Source: Syntrophomonas sp. UBA1376
GTDB lineage: Bacteria > Bacillota > Syntrophomonadia > Syntrophomonadales > Syntrophomonadaceae
NCBI GenBank assembly: GCA_002305535.1
Contig: DBRE01000100.1
Span: 1,627 to 24,972, forward strand
DNA: 23,346 bases
Direction: 5' to 3'
Shown: one piece after another, positions 7,694-15,166 of the stretch
Numbering within the stretch: position 1 is the first letter of the stretch
How the letters are laid out: the number at the start of each line of letters is the position of its first letter
Notes under the pieces: model-generated
The model's input: the letters and a program-made list of their open reading frames with translations, nothing else
What the model was told of the DNA's origin: nothing
The model's database searches: none
Program-made: the position numbers and the translations under genes

Positions 7694-8724
7694 TTTTTGT
7701 CCCTCCTATAGCGAAGCATATCCACGAAGGCTTCTACTCGCGTACGCACCCCGCTTTCACCGGTATGCTCATCAATCGATATAGGCAAGTAAGGCTTACC
7801 TCGACGCCGGGCCTCAATTTCCAAGAGTCGATCCACCATGGAGTCAGGTCCGCAAGCAAAAGCAGTTATGTGCACGATCCCATCGATATAACCCTTTTTC
7901 ATATAATAAAGCGCCCCATAAACGGCTCGGTTGGAAAAGTACCAAAACATACTTTTCGGCAGTTCGCTGGCTTCTTGATTTAAGATTTTATCACTTAGCG
8001 TATCCTGTGTGTACACTTTAATGTTTTCTTTGTGCAGTATATTAAGTAACCCCACATTGATGTAATGGTCATAAATAGCATAGGGATAGCCGACCACAGC
8101 TAGATTGAATTCCGGGTTCTCCAGCTCATAAGATATGGGATTCTCCGGGGGAAACAATATGTCTATGGCTTCGGGCGGCAGTTTCCCTTGTTCTAATAGA
8201 GTGAGAAAACGTTGATGAACCTGGGCGGCTTTTTGATAGGCAGCACGACTCTGGGTAATGCTGTTCCCCAGACGGTCTCCTGTTTCCACGCAGGCCGCCT
8301 CCATAATTTCTGCGGGTTTCCTTTTTTTGTCTTTTTTGCTTTTGGGTTTTGATTCAAGCTGATTGATATCTATGGGAGTATCAATGATCGGCGGAGCGCC
8401 TGTGAATGTCAATCGTATCAAATCAGGCAAACCTAAAAATTTGGGGCAAAAGGTTTCTGTCCCAAAATCACCATGCCGCCGCACGCTGATCAAACGCGGG
8501 CAGAAAATGTAGTCCACCTGGTCGATAAGGCTAGCTACATGGCCGTGATATATTTTGATAGGTATACAGGCATCGTTGACCGTCTCTTCCACTCCCCGGT
8601 CTAAAATCGCCCGGGTAGTAGGTGTTGATACCACTACTTCATGACCAAGTTTTTCGAAAAAAGTCTTCCAGAATGGATAATACAGATAATATGCCAAGGC
8701 ATGTGGAATCCCAACTTTGGCCAC
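7690..8724 (-). CDS. CoA enzyme activase-related protein, COG3580/DUF2229 type
   Basis: Protein of 344 aa of the DUF2229 (COG3580) family. The N-terminal VGIPHALAYYLYYPFWKTFF (4-23), VNDACIPIKIYHGHV (49-63), FCPRLISV (74-81) and ETFCPKFLGLPDLIRL (90-105) are the usual family signature. Cys53, Cys75, Cys93 and Cys291 (in FACGPDSMVD) are candidate iron-sulfur ligands. A lysine-rich linker lies at about 126-137. The C-terminus, ISIDEHTGESGVRTRVEAFV, is a clear paralogue of the end of the next gene's product. The GTG start at 8724 has SD AGAGAGGA 7 nt upstream, 26 bp after selB. In larger fusions this domain sits between an activator and a COG3581 domain; here the three parts are separate, overlapping genes. 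Confidence 0.82.
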   Translation of the reverse strand: MAKVGIPHALAYYLYYPFWKTFFEKLGHEVVVSTPTTRAILDRGVEETVNDACIPIKIYHGHVASLIDQVDYIFCPRLISVRRHGDFGTETFCPKFLGLPDLIRLTFTGAPPIIDTPIDINQLESKPKSKKDKKRKPAEIMEAACVETGDRLGNSITQSRAAYQKAAQVHQRFLTLLEQGKLPPEAIDILFPPENPISYELENPEFNLAVVGYPYAIYDHYINVGLLNILHKENIKVYTQDTLSDKILNQEASELPKSMFWYFSNRAVYGALYYMKKGYIDGIVHITAFACGPDSMVDRLLEIEARRRGKPYLPISIDEHTGESGVRTRVEAFVDMLRYRRDKK

Positions 8725-8750
8725 TTTACAATCCTCTCTTCTTAACTCTG

Positions 8751-10649
8751 CTACATTTTAACGCGCATATCCCCTACTCTGCGTGTAAAGCGAATCTTAT
8801 CATAATATTCTACCAGAGGCAGGGCATACTTGCGAGAAGTATCGAACAAATCTCGGGCGGTGGCTAAGCTCATTTCTTTCTCCTCCCGAAAATACTCGTC
8901 CATCCTTGTCTTCCCTTCTTCTATGGCCTGTCTGGAAAAATATATATCTGTGCTGATTTTGACCAGTCGTCCTTCATTGAGCAGATAAGCCAGCAATTCC
9001 TGAAAATGAGCCTCGTCGCTACCTACTTCTTGACGCAATTCTTGCGGAGAAGGAGGATTGAACAAGCGCTGGTTCATAATAGCCATGATTTGCTCTAACC
9101 GCTCCTGATCAGCTTGGTCTGGCAAGGGTTGAAAACCCGGCAGGGTTAATAAATTATTGCTGCTTTTTATCTGTCCGTTGGTTTCCAATGCTTTTAATAT
9201 AGCATTGAAAGTCTTGCCATTGATCGCTGGAAAATGGCGGCTGCGCATATCTTCCTTGGGATAGCCCGGCCTCAGGGGATACTTCTGTTGATAGTCCTCC
9301 AACGTAGTCTTCAGTTTACTGCTGATCATATCCAAACCAAACTGGCTTATATATTCATTGTTTTTCAGATCGTGGATCTGTTCATCCTCCACCAGTTGAG
9401 CTATCTCACGCTGGACATCCTCTTCCTTAGCTCCGGTCTTTTTGACCAATTCTGCTATGGTCATGGTCTTTTCTGGTTGAGAGCGCATTTCCTGCAGCAA
9501 CACATCATAAAGGCTGCCTTCCTCCTTGGTGGCTAATTGCTCCAGGACGTCTTCCTTGAAGCGTTTCTGTTTCGGAGCGTTGGCGTCAATGATGGTTCCT
9601 CCCCCTATGGTCGTGATCGGGGAGTAGTAACGAATAACAAAGTTGTCTCCCTTATACCCTACAATGGGCTTTTCCAGAACGATCTGGGCATAAGCCTCTT
9701 CACCGGGATGCAACTCATCCCGATCCAACAGCACAATCCGCCCCAGGGCTTCATCGGTGCCCAGGTGAAAACGGATGCGGTTCCAGTTTCTTAGATTGCG
9801 GGGCGAGGAGGGTAACAGTCTTAAGCGTGCATCGACACGATAGGACGATGTTAGATAGCCGCTGCTGGCTAATAAATACCCCCGGCGAATATCGGCCACC
9901 TCGATGCCCTGTAAATTGACCGCTACCCGTTGCCCGGCATAGGCGGTACTCACCTTTTCATTATGAACCTGCAGCGTTCTTACCTTTACCGGCCGTTTGA
10001 CCGGCATCAGTTCCAAGGTGTCACCCTGCTGGATCTGCCCCGACCACAGGGTACCGGTGACCACTGTTCCAAAACCGGACATAGTAAAAACACGATCAAT
10101 AGGTAGACGAACATAATCGAGTATCGGCTTTTCCGGGATGTCAACCGCCATGGCTTCAATAGTAGCCATTAATTGGTCAAGGCCTTGCCCGGTCACCGCC
10201 GAGACAGGTATGAGCGGTGCGCCTTTGAGGACGGACTTGTCGATATACTGACGGATCTCATCCTCCATGAGCATTAGCCATTCTTCATCCACCAGATCTA
10301 TCTTGGTGATCACCACAATCCCCTGGCGAACATTCAACAGTTCAATGATGTCCATATGCTCCCGGGTTTGCGGCATAACGCCTTCATCGGCTGCAATAGT
10401 CAATATTACCATATCTATTCCAAAGGCTCCAGCCACCATGTGGCGAATAAACCGTTCATGCCCGGGCATATCGACGATAGCCGCTCTTTGACCGCTGGGC
10501 AGGGAAAAGGGTGCAAATCCTAATTCTATGGATATGCCCCGCTGTTGTTCCTCCTTGAGGCGATCAGTCTCGATCCCGGTTAGGGCCTTTACTAAAGTGG
10601 TCTTACCATGGTCTATGTGCCCGGCTGTACCAATGATTAGCCTCTTCAA
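8751..10649 (-). CDS. selB: Selenocysteine-specific elongation factor SelB
   Basis: GTPase that brings Sec-tRNA-Sec to UGA codons followed by a SECIS hairpin. The 632-aa product has an N-terminal EF-Tu-like G domain: G1 GHIDHGKTT (10-18), RGISIELGF (38-46), G3 DMPGHERF (60-67) and G4 TKID (115-118). Two beta-barrel domains follow, for example YVRLPIDRVFTMSGFGTVVT. A domain-IV-like block of winged helices ends in KYALPLVEYYDKIRFTRRVG, which binds SECIS RNA. Length is typical. I place the start at TTG 10649, which shares two bases with the selA stop (ATTGA), has GGGG 7 nt upstream and yields MKRLIIGTAGHIDHGKTT. A longer frame from 10811 would add 54 residues, lies entirely within selA and lacks family similarity. 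Confidence 0.96.
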   Translation of the reverse strand: MKRLIIGTAGHIDHGKTTLVKALTGIETDRLKEEQQRGISIELGFAPFSLPSGQRAAIVDMPGHERFIRHMVAGAFGIDMVILTIAADEGVMPQTREHMDIIELLNVRQGIVVITKIDLVDEEWLMLMEDEIRQYIDKSVLKGAPLIPVSAVTGQGLDQLMATIEAMAVDIPEKPILDYVRLPIDRVFTMSGFGTVVTGTLWSGQIQQGDTLELMPVKRPVKVRTLQVHNEKVSTAYAGQRVAVNLQGIEVADIRRGYLLASSGYLTSSYRVDARLRLLPSSPRNLRNWNRIRFHLGTDEALGRIVLLDRDELHPGEEAYAQIVLEKPIVGYKGDNFVIRYYSPITTIGGGTIIDANAPKQKRFKEDVLEQLATKEEGSLYDVLLQEMRSQPEKTMTIAELVKKTGAKEEDVQREIAQLVEDEQIHDLKNNEYISQFGLDMISSKLKTTLEDYQQKYPLRPGYPKEDMRSRHFPAINGKTFNAILKALETNGQIKSSNNLLTLPGFQPLPDQADQERLEQIMAIMNQRLFNPPSPQELRQEVGSDEAHFQELLAYLLNEGRLVKISTDIYFSRQAIEEGKTRMDEYFREEKEMSLATARDLFDTSRKYALPLVEYYDKIRFTRRVGDMRVKM

Positions 10650-12082
10650 TGCTGTTCCCCTTTCTGATCGTCCGCCTCCAGATCCTGCAAGACCTGGAAG
10701 ATCTTCTGGGTCAATAAAGTTGCTTCTCCATCCAACAGAGTACGTACACTGATCAGTAGACCATCCTCCTGCTTTCTGGTCAAAACCGCTGGATCTTGTC
10801 GGCGCAAGCACGCCGCCACCGCTTCCAGTTTCCGCTCCTTAAAACGGATCTCTACCCCATAACCAGGCAAACGATAGGTGGGATAGGCTCCTCCGCCCAC
10901 CATATCATCTACTTCCACCACGCGAATGCTATCCAGGAAAGCCAAAGTCCCCAGCTCGGCTGTAAGGATGTCCTCCAACTGCTCTGCTTGCAGCTGCAAT
11001 TCAGCGGGGCTCATATTCAGCATGCGTATGATCGGCAGATTTTTTTCCGGGAATCCGGCCAGGTATTCGATCAGTGTGGCTTCCAAAGCCGCGATTGTCA
11101 GCTTATCGACTCGCAGTGCCCGGGTCAATTGGTTTTTCTTCATCGCCTCTATATATGGTTTACGACCTACGATGATCCCCGACTGAGGCCCTCCCAATAA
11201 TTTATCTCCACTGAAGGTGATCACGTCCGCTCCAGCGGCTACACTCTGCTGAACAGTGGGCTCCTCGTCTAACCCACAGCTGGAAGGTTTGAAAAGGATC
11301 CCGCTACCCAAATCCTGCATCACCGGCAGGTTGGTTTCCTGCCCCAGCTTGACCAGGTCAGAGAGGGCTACTTCAGCTGTAAATCCCTCTATTTTATAAT
11401 TAGAAGTATGGGCTGCAAAAAGCAACCCGGTGTCTTCACTAATGGCTTCGGCGTAATCACGCAGGTAAGTTTTGTTGGTGGTTCCCACTTCTATGAGCCG
11501 AGCCCCGCTTAGCTTCATGACCTCTGGAATGCGAAACGCTCCGCCGATTTCCACCAATTGTCCACGGGAAACTATGACTTCTTGATTGTTGGCCAGGGTG
11601 TTGAGGCCCAGTAATACCGCGGCAGCATTATTATTGACAACCAGAGCGGCTTCAGCACCGGTCAGGCGGCACAGCAATTCTTCCACATGCACATAGCGAG
11701 AGCCCCGTTCTCCTTTTTCCAAATCTAATTCCAGATTGTTGTAAAAGCTCCCCATCTGGTGCAGGTAGTTTAAGGCGGTTTGAGACAAAGGGGCTCGTCC
11801 AAGGTTGGTATGTAATATTACTCCCGTACCATTGATGACCCGCTTCAAGGTTCCTCGGGTAAGAACTTGCACGCGTTGCTCTACATCCTGGCAGACCCAT
11901 TTGATGATATGCGCACGGGTCACTTCGGTATCGACCGCTTTCAAGCGGGTGCGCATGGCTTCGACCGCCTCACGTAATACGTCCACCACAAAGTCGCGAT
12001 TATAATGACTGAGTTGTTCTTGCAGACTTTGTTCTGTCAGCAGTTCATCAACCGAAGGAATATTCTTTAGGTTATTCACCAT
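10646..12082 (-). CDS. selA: L-seryl-tRNA(Sec) selenium transferase SelA
   Basis: PLP enzyme that converts Ser-tRNA-Sec to Sec-tRNA-Sec with selenophosphate. The 478-aa length is usual for full-length bacterial SelA. The N-terminal tRNA-binding domain begins at IPSVDELL. Core motifs are INGTGVILHTNLGRAPLS (83-100), VNNNAAAVLL (149-158), EIGGAFRIPEVM (178-189), QDLGSG (256-261) and the PLP-lysine loop TFSGDKLLGGPQSGII, with Lys294. ATG at 12082 has SD AGGAGG only 4 nt upstream. That SD lies in the last two codons (Arg-Arg) of the preceding transporter gene, whose stop ends one base before the selA start. Transporter, selA and selB are thus translationally linked. Confidence 0.97.
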   Translation of the reverse strand: MVNNLKNIPSVDELLTEQSLQEQLSHYNRDFVVDVLREAVEAMRTRLKAVDTEVTRAHIIKWVCQDVEQRVQVLTRGTLKRVINGTGVILHTNLGRAPLSQTALNYLHQMGSFYNNLELDLEKGERGSRYVHVEELLCRLTGAEAALVVNNNAAAVLLGLNTLANNQEVIVSRGQLVEIGGAFRIPEVMKLSGARLIEVGTTNKTYLRDYAEAISEDTGLLFAAHTSNYKIEGFTAEVALSDLVKLGQETNLPVMQDLGSGILFKPSSCGLDEEPTVQQSVAAGADVITFSGDKLLGGPQSGIIVGRKPYIEAMKKNQLTRALRVDKLTIAALEATLIEYLAGFPEKNLPIIRMLNMSPAELQLQAEQLEDILTAELGTLAFLDSIRVVEVDDMVGGGAYPTYRLPGYGVEIRFKERKLEAVAACLRRQDPAVLTRKQEDGLLISVRTLLDGEATLLTQKIFQVLQDLEADDQKGEQH

Positions 12083-12083
12083 T

Positions 12084-13178
12084 TTACCTCCTTAGCCCCC
12101 TGAATAGCTGGCTTATATTATAATACATTCGCTTCAGGATGTCTTTTCCAGCCTGCCACAAAATAGCTGCTAATATTACTACGCCTAATAGGCCGAATAT
12201 GGGATATATTCTGCCCACCAGAGTTGAAAAACTCTGCATGGACAGGGGCAGGGCCAGAGTACTGCATAGGATCAGGCAGATGGCGTAACTGAAGCCGGAG
12301 AATTTTGCCATCCGCTGGGCAAATCCGTAGGTGTTGGCGATAGCTGTGGTGAGGATGCCTAGCCACAGCACCACCGTATAAATGTATTTGGTAGTGATGG
12401 ATATTTGGCCGGCCACAAACAACATCGGAACTTGATAATGCATAACGACCGGCAAAAATCGAGACAGAGCCAGATAATTCAATACCACCAGTAAGCCCAG
12501 TACCAGCCCGCCCCATACGGCTCCAATTATACCATCGCGGCGCTGGCCGACACTCTGATACTCTGTTAGCACCACCATGGCTAGTGCGAAATTATAGGCC
12601 ACGTAGAGTACACAGGCCAAGCCCCATAATCGTCCAGACTGACCGCTCAAATAGGCTGTGAACACCTCTACCTGTGTGTCATCAACAAACACGGCTGCAT
12701 AAGTGGAGATGATCAAAAGCAAAACCAATTTTATGGGCACTAGCAAATTGAAAGAGTAGATCAAGCCTCGCCGTCCTGCCAATAAAAGTATTACCACCAG
12801 CAGATATGCCGCCAAAATCCCGGCTTTTTTGGGCAGGTATAAATGCTCATAAAACACCGCGCCACTAGCCGAAAACATGGTGGAAATACCCAGAAACAAA
12901 AACACTGCCAGCATGATGTCAATCACCGGACTGACTCGTTCACCTATCACTCTGGAAAGTAGATCCTGATAATTGGAAACCCGGTAGCGATGGGATAAAT
13001 ATAGTAGCAGTCCCCCCATCGATGCAAATAGAAGAGTCGCTACCAATGCTCCTGTCAAGCCAGGGCTTCCATAGGCCACAAAGAATTGGACTATTTCCTG
13101 TCCGGAAGCAAATCCCGCCCCAACCACTGCTCCCAGATAGCCCATTACCAACATAAGCCGAATTTTTAGATGTTTCAT
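12084..13178 (-). CDS. YkvI-like integral membrane transporter
   Basis: Membrane protein of 364 aa with about ten hydrophobic helices. The N-terminal YLGAVVGAGFASGQEIVQFF (14-33) is a good match to the helix-1 signature of the YkvI family (COG3949), which is related to sodium-coupled amino acid transporter folds; the unwound GAGFASGQE is where such carriers bind substrate. Other recognisable parts are FLFLGISTMFSASGAVF and VAYNFALAMVVLTEY. The ATG at 13178 has AGGAGAAGCAG before it. It is the first gene of the minus-strand run, divergent from yyaC. Because it is fused translationally to selA, a role in supply of a selenium compound or of an amino acid used with selenoenzymes is tempting. The family has no established substrate that I can cite. 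Confidence 0.8.
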   Translation of the reverse strand: MKHLKIRLMLVMGYLGAVVGAGFASGQEIVQFFVAYGSPGLTGALVATLLFASMGGLLLYLSHRYRVSNYQDLLSRVIGERVSPVIDIMLAVFLFLGISTMFSASGAVFYEHLYLPKKAGILAAYLLVVILLLAGRRGLIYSFNLLVPIKLVLLLIISTYAAVFVDDTQVEVFTAYLSGQSGRLWGLACVLYVAYNFALAMVVLTEYQSVGQRRDGIIGAVWGGLVLGLLVVLNYLALSRFLPVVMHYQVPMLFVAGQISITTKYIYTVVLWLGILTTAIANTYGFAQRMAKFSGFSYAICLILCSTLALPLSMQSFSTLVGRIYPIFGLLGVVILAAILWQAGKDILKRMYYNISQLFRGLRR

Positions 13179-13234
13179 CTGCTTCTCCTAGGCCGGCATA
13201 TGATAATTAATATTCTGATTTAGCTGGAAATACA

Positions 13235-13264
13235 GCATAAAAATATTGGCAGGCGTGAAGAATG
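13235..13264 (+). promoter_or_regulatory. Possible sigma-F/sigma-G promoter of yyaC
   Basis: GCATA (13235-13239), 15 nt, then GTGAAGAATG (13255-13264). This fits the forespore sigma-F pattern GYWTA-N15-GGNRANANTW with two mismatches in the -10 part. A start near 13270 would lie just before the SD AGGAGGG of yyaC. Forespore control of yyaC is known in Bacillus; here it is inference from a short motif. Confidence 0.42.
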
Positions 13265-13291
13265 ATACAAAGTAGCCTAGGAGGGACGAAA

Positions 13292-13900
13292 TTGTCATTG
13301 ATCAAGCATTCACCTACGGACGAAAGCCTGTCGATCCATTATGAAGATCCCTTTTGTTATTCGCGCATCGAGCGTAATGTTCATTCACTATTGGTGGATT
13401 TCAATCCTGATCGTTCTCGGGAAACAGTTTTTGTCTGCGTTGGTACTGATCGCGCCACCGGGGACAGTCTGGGCCCACTGGTAGGCACGCGCCTGCGCAG
13501 TTTTAGCCCCACTATCAATGTATATGGAACTCTGCAAGAGCCGACTCATGCTACTAACATGCTGCAGGTACTTGATGTTCTGCAGCAGAAATATAAAAAC
13601 CCGCTTATAATCGCGGTTGATGCCTGTCTGGGCAGTTATGAAAGAGTGGGATTTATTAATATCAAGAAAGGTAGCCTTAAGCCGGGTACAGCCTTGAAAA
13701 AGACCTTGCCGGAGGTAGGGGATTTTCATATCTCCGGGGTGGTAAATGTAGGGGGATTTCTGGAACATATGGTTCTGCAGAACACCCGCTTGTACTTGGT
13801 ATACCAGATGGCCGACATAATTGCGCGGGGATTGTTTATGGCCTGTAGTCGTTTTGACAACGACCACCGCACTCCCACGGCAGCTCTCAATTTCAATTAA
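13292..13900 (+). CDS. yyaC: Sporulation protein YyaC (DUF1256)
   Basis: Protein of 202 aa of the YyaC family, found in endospore formers and related in fold to the germination protease GPR; its exact activity is not settled. The signature VFVCVGTDRATGDSLGPLVG (about 46-65) is clear, as is LIIAVDACLGSYERVGFI, and EVGDFHISGVVNVGGFLEH matches the C-terminal block. I choose TTG at 13292 because AGGAGGG lies 6 nt upstream. An upstream in-frame ATG at 13262 has no SD and falls inside the proposed -10 element. The gene stands alone on the plus strand, divergent from the selA operon. Its presence is the best evidence that the host sporulates. Confidence 0.92.
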   Translation: MSLIKHSPTDESLSIHYEDPFCYSRIERNVHSLLVDFNPDRSRETVFVCVGTDRATGDSLGPLVGTRLRSFSPTINVYGTLQEPTHATNMLQVLDVLQQKYKNPLIIAVDACLGSYERVGFINIKKGSLKPGTALKKTLPEVGDFHISGVVNVGGFLEHMVLQNTRLYLVYQMADIIARGLFMACSRFDNDHRTPTAALNFN

Positions 13901-13942
13901 AGTTACCGCCGTGTTACAGTCTGCCATTCGAATAATGCTGCT

Positions 13943-14020
13943 ATCCTGAGGAAGGAACCACCGAAGGGTCTTTCCAGCGGGGCGATGTGGGCATTGCTGC
14001 GGGGTGACAGGGCCGTCCCC
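13943..14020. repeat. Dispersed-repeat-like intergenic sequence
   Basis: The stretch reads ATCCTGAGGAAGGAACCACC, then GAAGGGTCTTTCC, then GCATTGCTGCGGGGTGACAG and GGCCGTCCCC. This style (ATCCTGAG...GAAGG, CATTGC...TGACA) is typical of short palindromic repeats scattered through some clostridial genomes. A related sequence occurs at 23285-23315 near the window end. No coding potential is evident. The copy number cannot be seen from one window. Confidence 0.4.
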
Positions 14021-14023
14021 CTA

Positions 14024-14049
14024 CAAAAGCCTTCCCTAATCCAAGAAGG
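14024..14049 (-). terminator. Weak terminator-like hairpin after the phosphoribosyltransferase gene
   Basis: On the minus strand CCTTC (14049-14045) and GAAGG (14034-14030) form a 5-bp stem with a 10-nt loop, followed by CTTTTG. It lies about 55 bp past the stop of the minus-strand trio, where a terminator is expected, but the stem is short. Confidence 0.3.
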
Positions 14050-14102
14050 TGTTTTCATTCATCAAGGCCTGTGCCACTAGGGCTCAATGACGCAGGATAC
14101 AC

Positions 14103-14729
14103 TCAAGAGCTAGAGAGAATAGTTGCTATTTCTTCGTCTTCAACCGCAGAAAAGTCTTGATAGAACTGTCCTACGGCCAACAAACTATCCGAGACCTCCA
14201 GAACAACCATATGGTCAACCTGATCTATTAGAACATCATAGGCAGTCCGAGCGCAAACCGGAGTAGCTATGATAATACTGGCTGTCCCGGTTCGTTTAAG
14301 ATAGTCGATGGAAGCCGCAATTGTAGACCCGGTGGCAATGCCGTCATCCACCAGCAAGACCCGCCGCCCTTCCAAGGAAGAAGGAGGCCGATTTCCTCTG
14401 TAAAGGTTAGTCTGCCTGGTCAGTTCGGTTTTGGTTTCTTCGACTGCTTGGCGAAAAATATCTTCGTCTGTGGTGAAAAAAGAAGGTGCTTTTTCAGGTA
14501 GGATCACTTGGCCATCAGGGGCAATTGCTCCGGCTATGGGCACATCCAGGCCGGGGTACCCAATTTTGCGCGATAATATGATATCGATTTCTTTGTCAAA
14601 CCAGCGGGCAATAATGTCGGCCGCAACTACCCCTCCCCGGGGTATGGCCAGAACCAAATCGAACTGGAGATCCTGTTTCTCCAGTTCTTCGGCCAGCAAG
14701 TATCCGGCGTGCTTGCGATTCAAAAACAA
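14103..14729 (-). CDS. Predicted phosphoribosyltransferase (COG1926 type)
   Basis: Cytoplasmic type-I PRTase-fold protein of 208 aa. The PRPP-binding loop VLLVDDGIATGST (124-136) is intact. DLVLAIPRGGVVAADIIARW (24-43) and IDIILSRKIGYPG (48-60) match the COG1926 group, sometimes annotated as erythromycin-esterase-linked or ComF-like phosphoribosyltransferases. The base or other acceptor is unknown. The start is TTG at 14729 with AGGTGA 5 nt upstream; that SD overlaps the stop of the bactofilin gene, so the two are probably translated together. A TTG two codons later is a less likely start. It closes a minus-strand trio with a cell-wall endopeptidase and bactofilin; no functional link to them is obvious. 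Confidence 0.85.
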   Translation of the reverse strand: MFLNRKHAGYLLAEELEKQDLQFDLVLAIPRGGVVAADIIARWFDKEIDIILSRKIGYPGLDVPIAGAIAPDGQVILPEKAPSFFTTDEDIFRQAVEETKTELTRQTNLYRGNRPPSSLEGRRVLLVDDGIATGSTIAASIDYLKRTGTASIIIATPVCARTAYDVLIDQVDHMVVLEVSDSLLAVGQFYQDFSAVEDEEIATILSSS

Positions 14730-14734
14730 CTATT

Positions 14735-15166
14735 TCACCTGCCTGCTTTTTGCTTTTCACCCGCTTCGGAAAATCTATTTCTGCCACTGACCGGTGGTTG
14801 CTCAGCTCGTCCCATTGAGGTATTTCCGTTCAATTGACCACCTTCATCTATGGTGAATACTGTACACTGCACGTCGCCTGCCATTACTCCACTGGCGGAT
14901 AAATCAAAACGACCACCAATGATCGCATTGCCTTCGATGCGGCCAGCCAGTTTCAGATTAGCCGCTTTAACTTCACCTTTTACTCTGCCTTGTTCACCTA
15001 TGATCAAATCACCTTTGATATTTACTTTACCGTCGACCTTTCCATCGATGCGAATTGATCCCTGCGATGATAAGCTGCCGTTTATCTCCACCCCCGGAGA
15101 CAGTATACTTTCAATATTATCAAAACTGGGCTTATTCCTTCTCAATCCGAACACTCCTTTACTCAT
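14735..15166 (-). CDS. Bactofilin (polymer-forming cytoskeletal protein)
   Basis: Protein of 143 aa that should assemble nucleotide-free beta-helical filaments at the membrane. The core runs from about 20 to 112 as successive short beta-helix turns rich in G and V/I, for example INGSLSSQGSIRIDGKVDG, KVNIKGDLIIGEQGRVKG and LAGRIEGNAIIGGRFDLSAS. Disordered tails flank it, the C-terminal one polar and Gly/Arg/Lys-rich. ATG at 15166 overlaps the end of the M23 peptidase gene by 8 bp and AGGAGG abuts it directly. A TTG at codon 8 (LRRNKPSF) has better SD spacing (AAAGGAG, 8 nt), so the true product may be slightly shorter. Bactofilins beside M23 endopeptidases guide local peptidoglycan remodelling in other bacteria. 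Confidence 0.9.
   Translation of the reverse strand: MSKGVFGLRRNKPSFDNIESILSPGVEINGSLSSQGSIRIDGKVDGKVNIKGDLIIGEQGRVKGEVKAANLKLAGRIEGNAIIGGRFDLSASGVMAGDVQCTVFTIDEGGQLNGNTSMGRAEQPPVSGRNRFSEAGEKQKAGR

Noticed and set aside
10650..10811. N-terminal extension of selB by 54 residues
   Set aside because: It lies wholly inside selA in another frame and has no SelB-like sequence; the TTG at 10649 has a good SD and gives the canonical N-terminus.
13262..13291. ATG at 13262 as the yyaC start
   Set aside because: No SD, and it overlaps the proposed -10 element; the TTG at 13292 has AGGAGGG in front.
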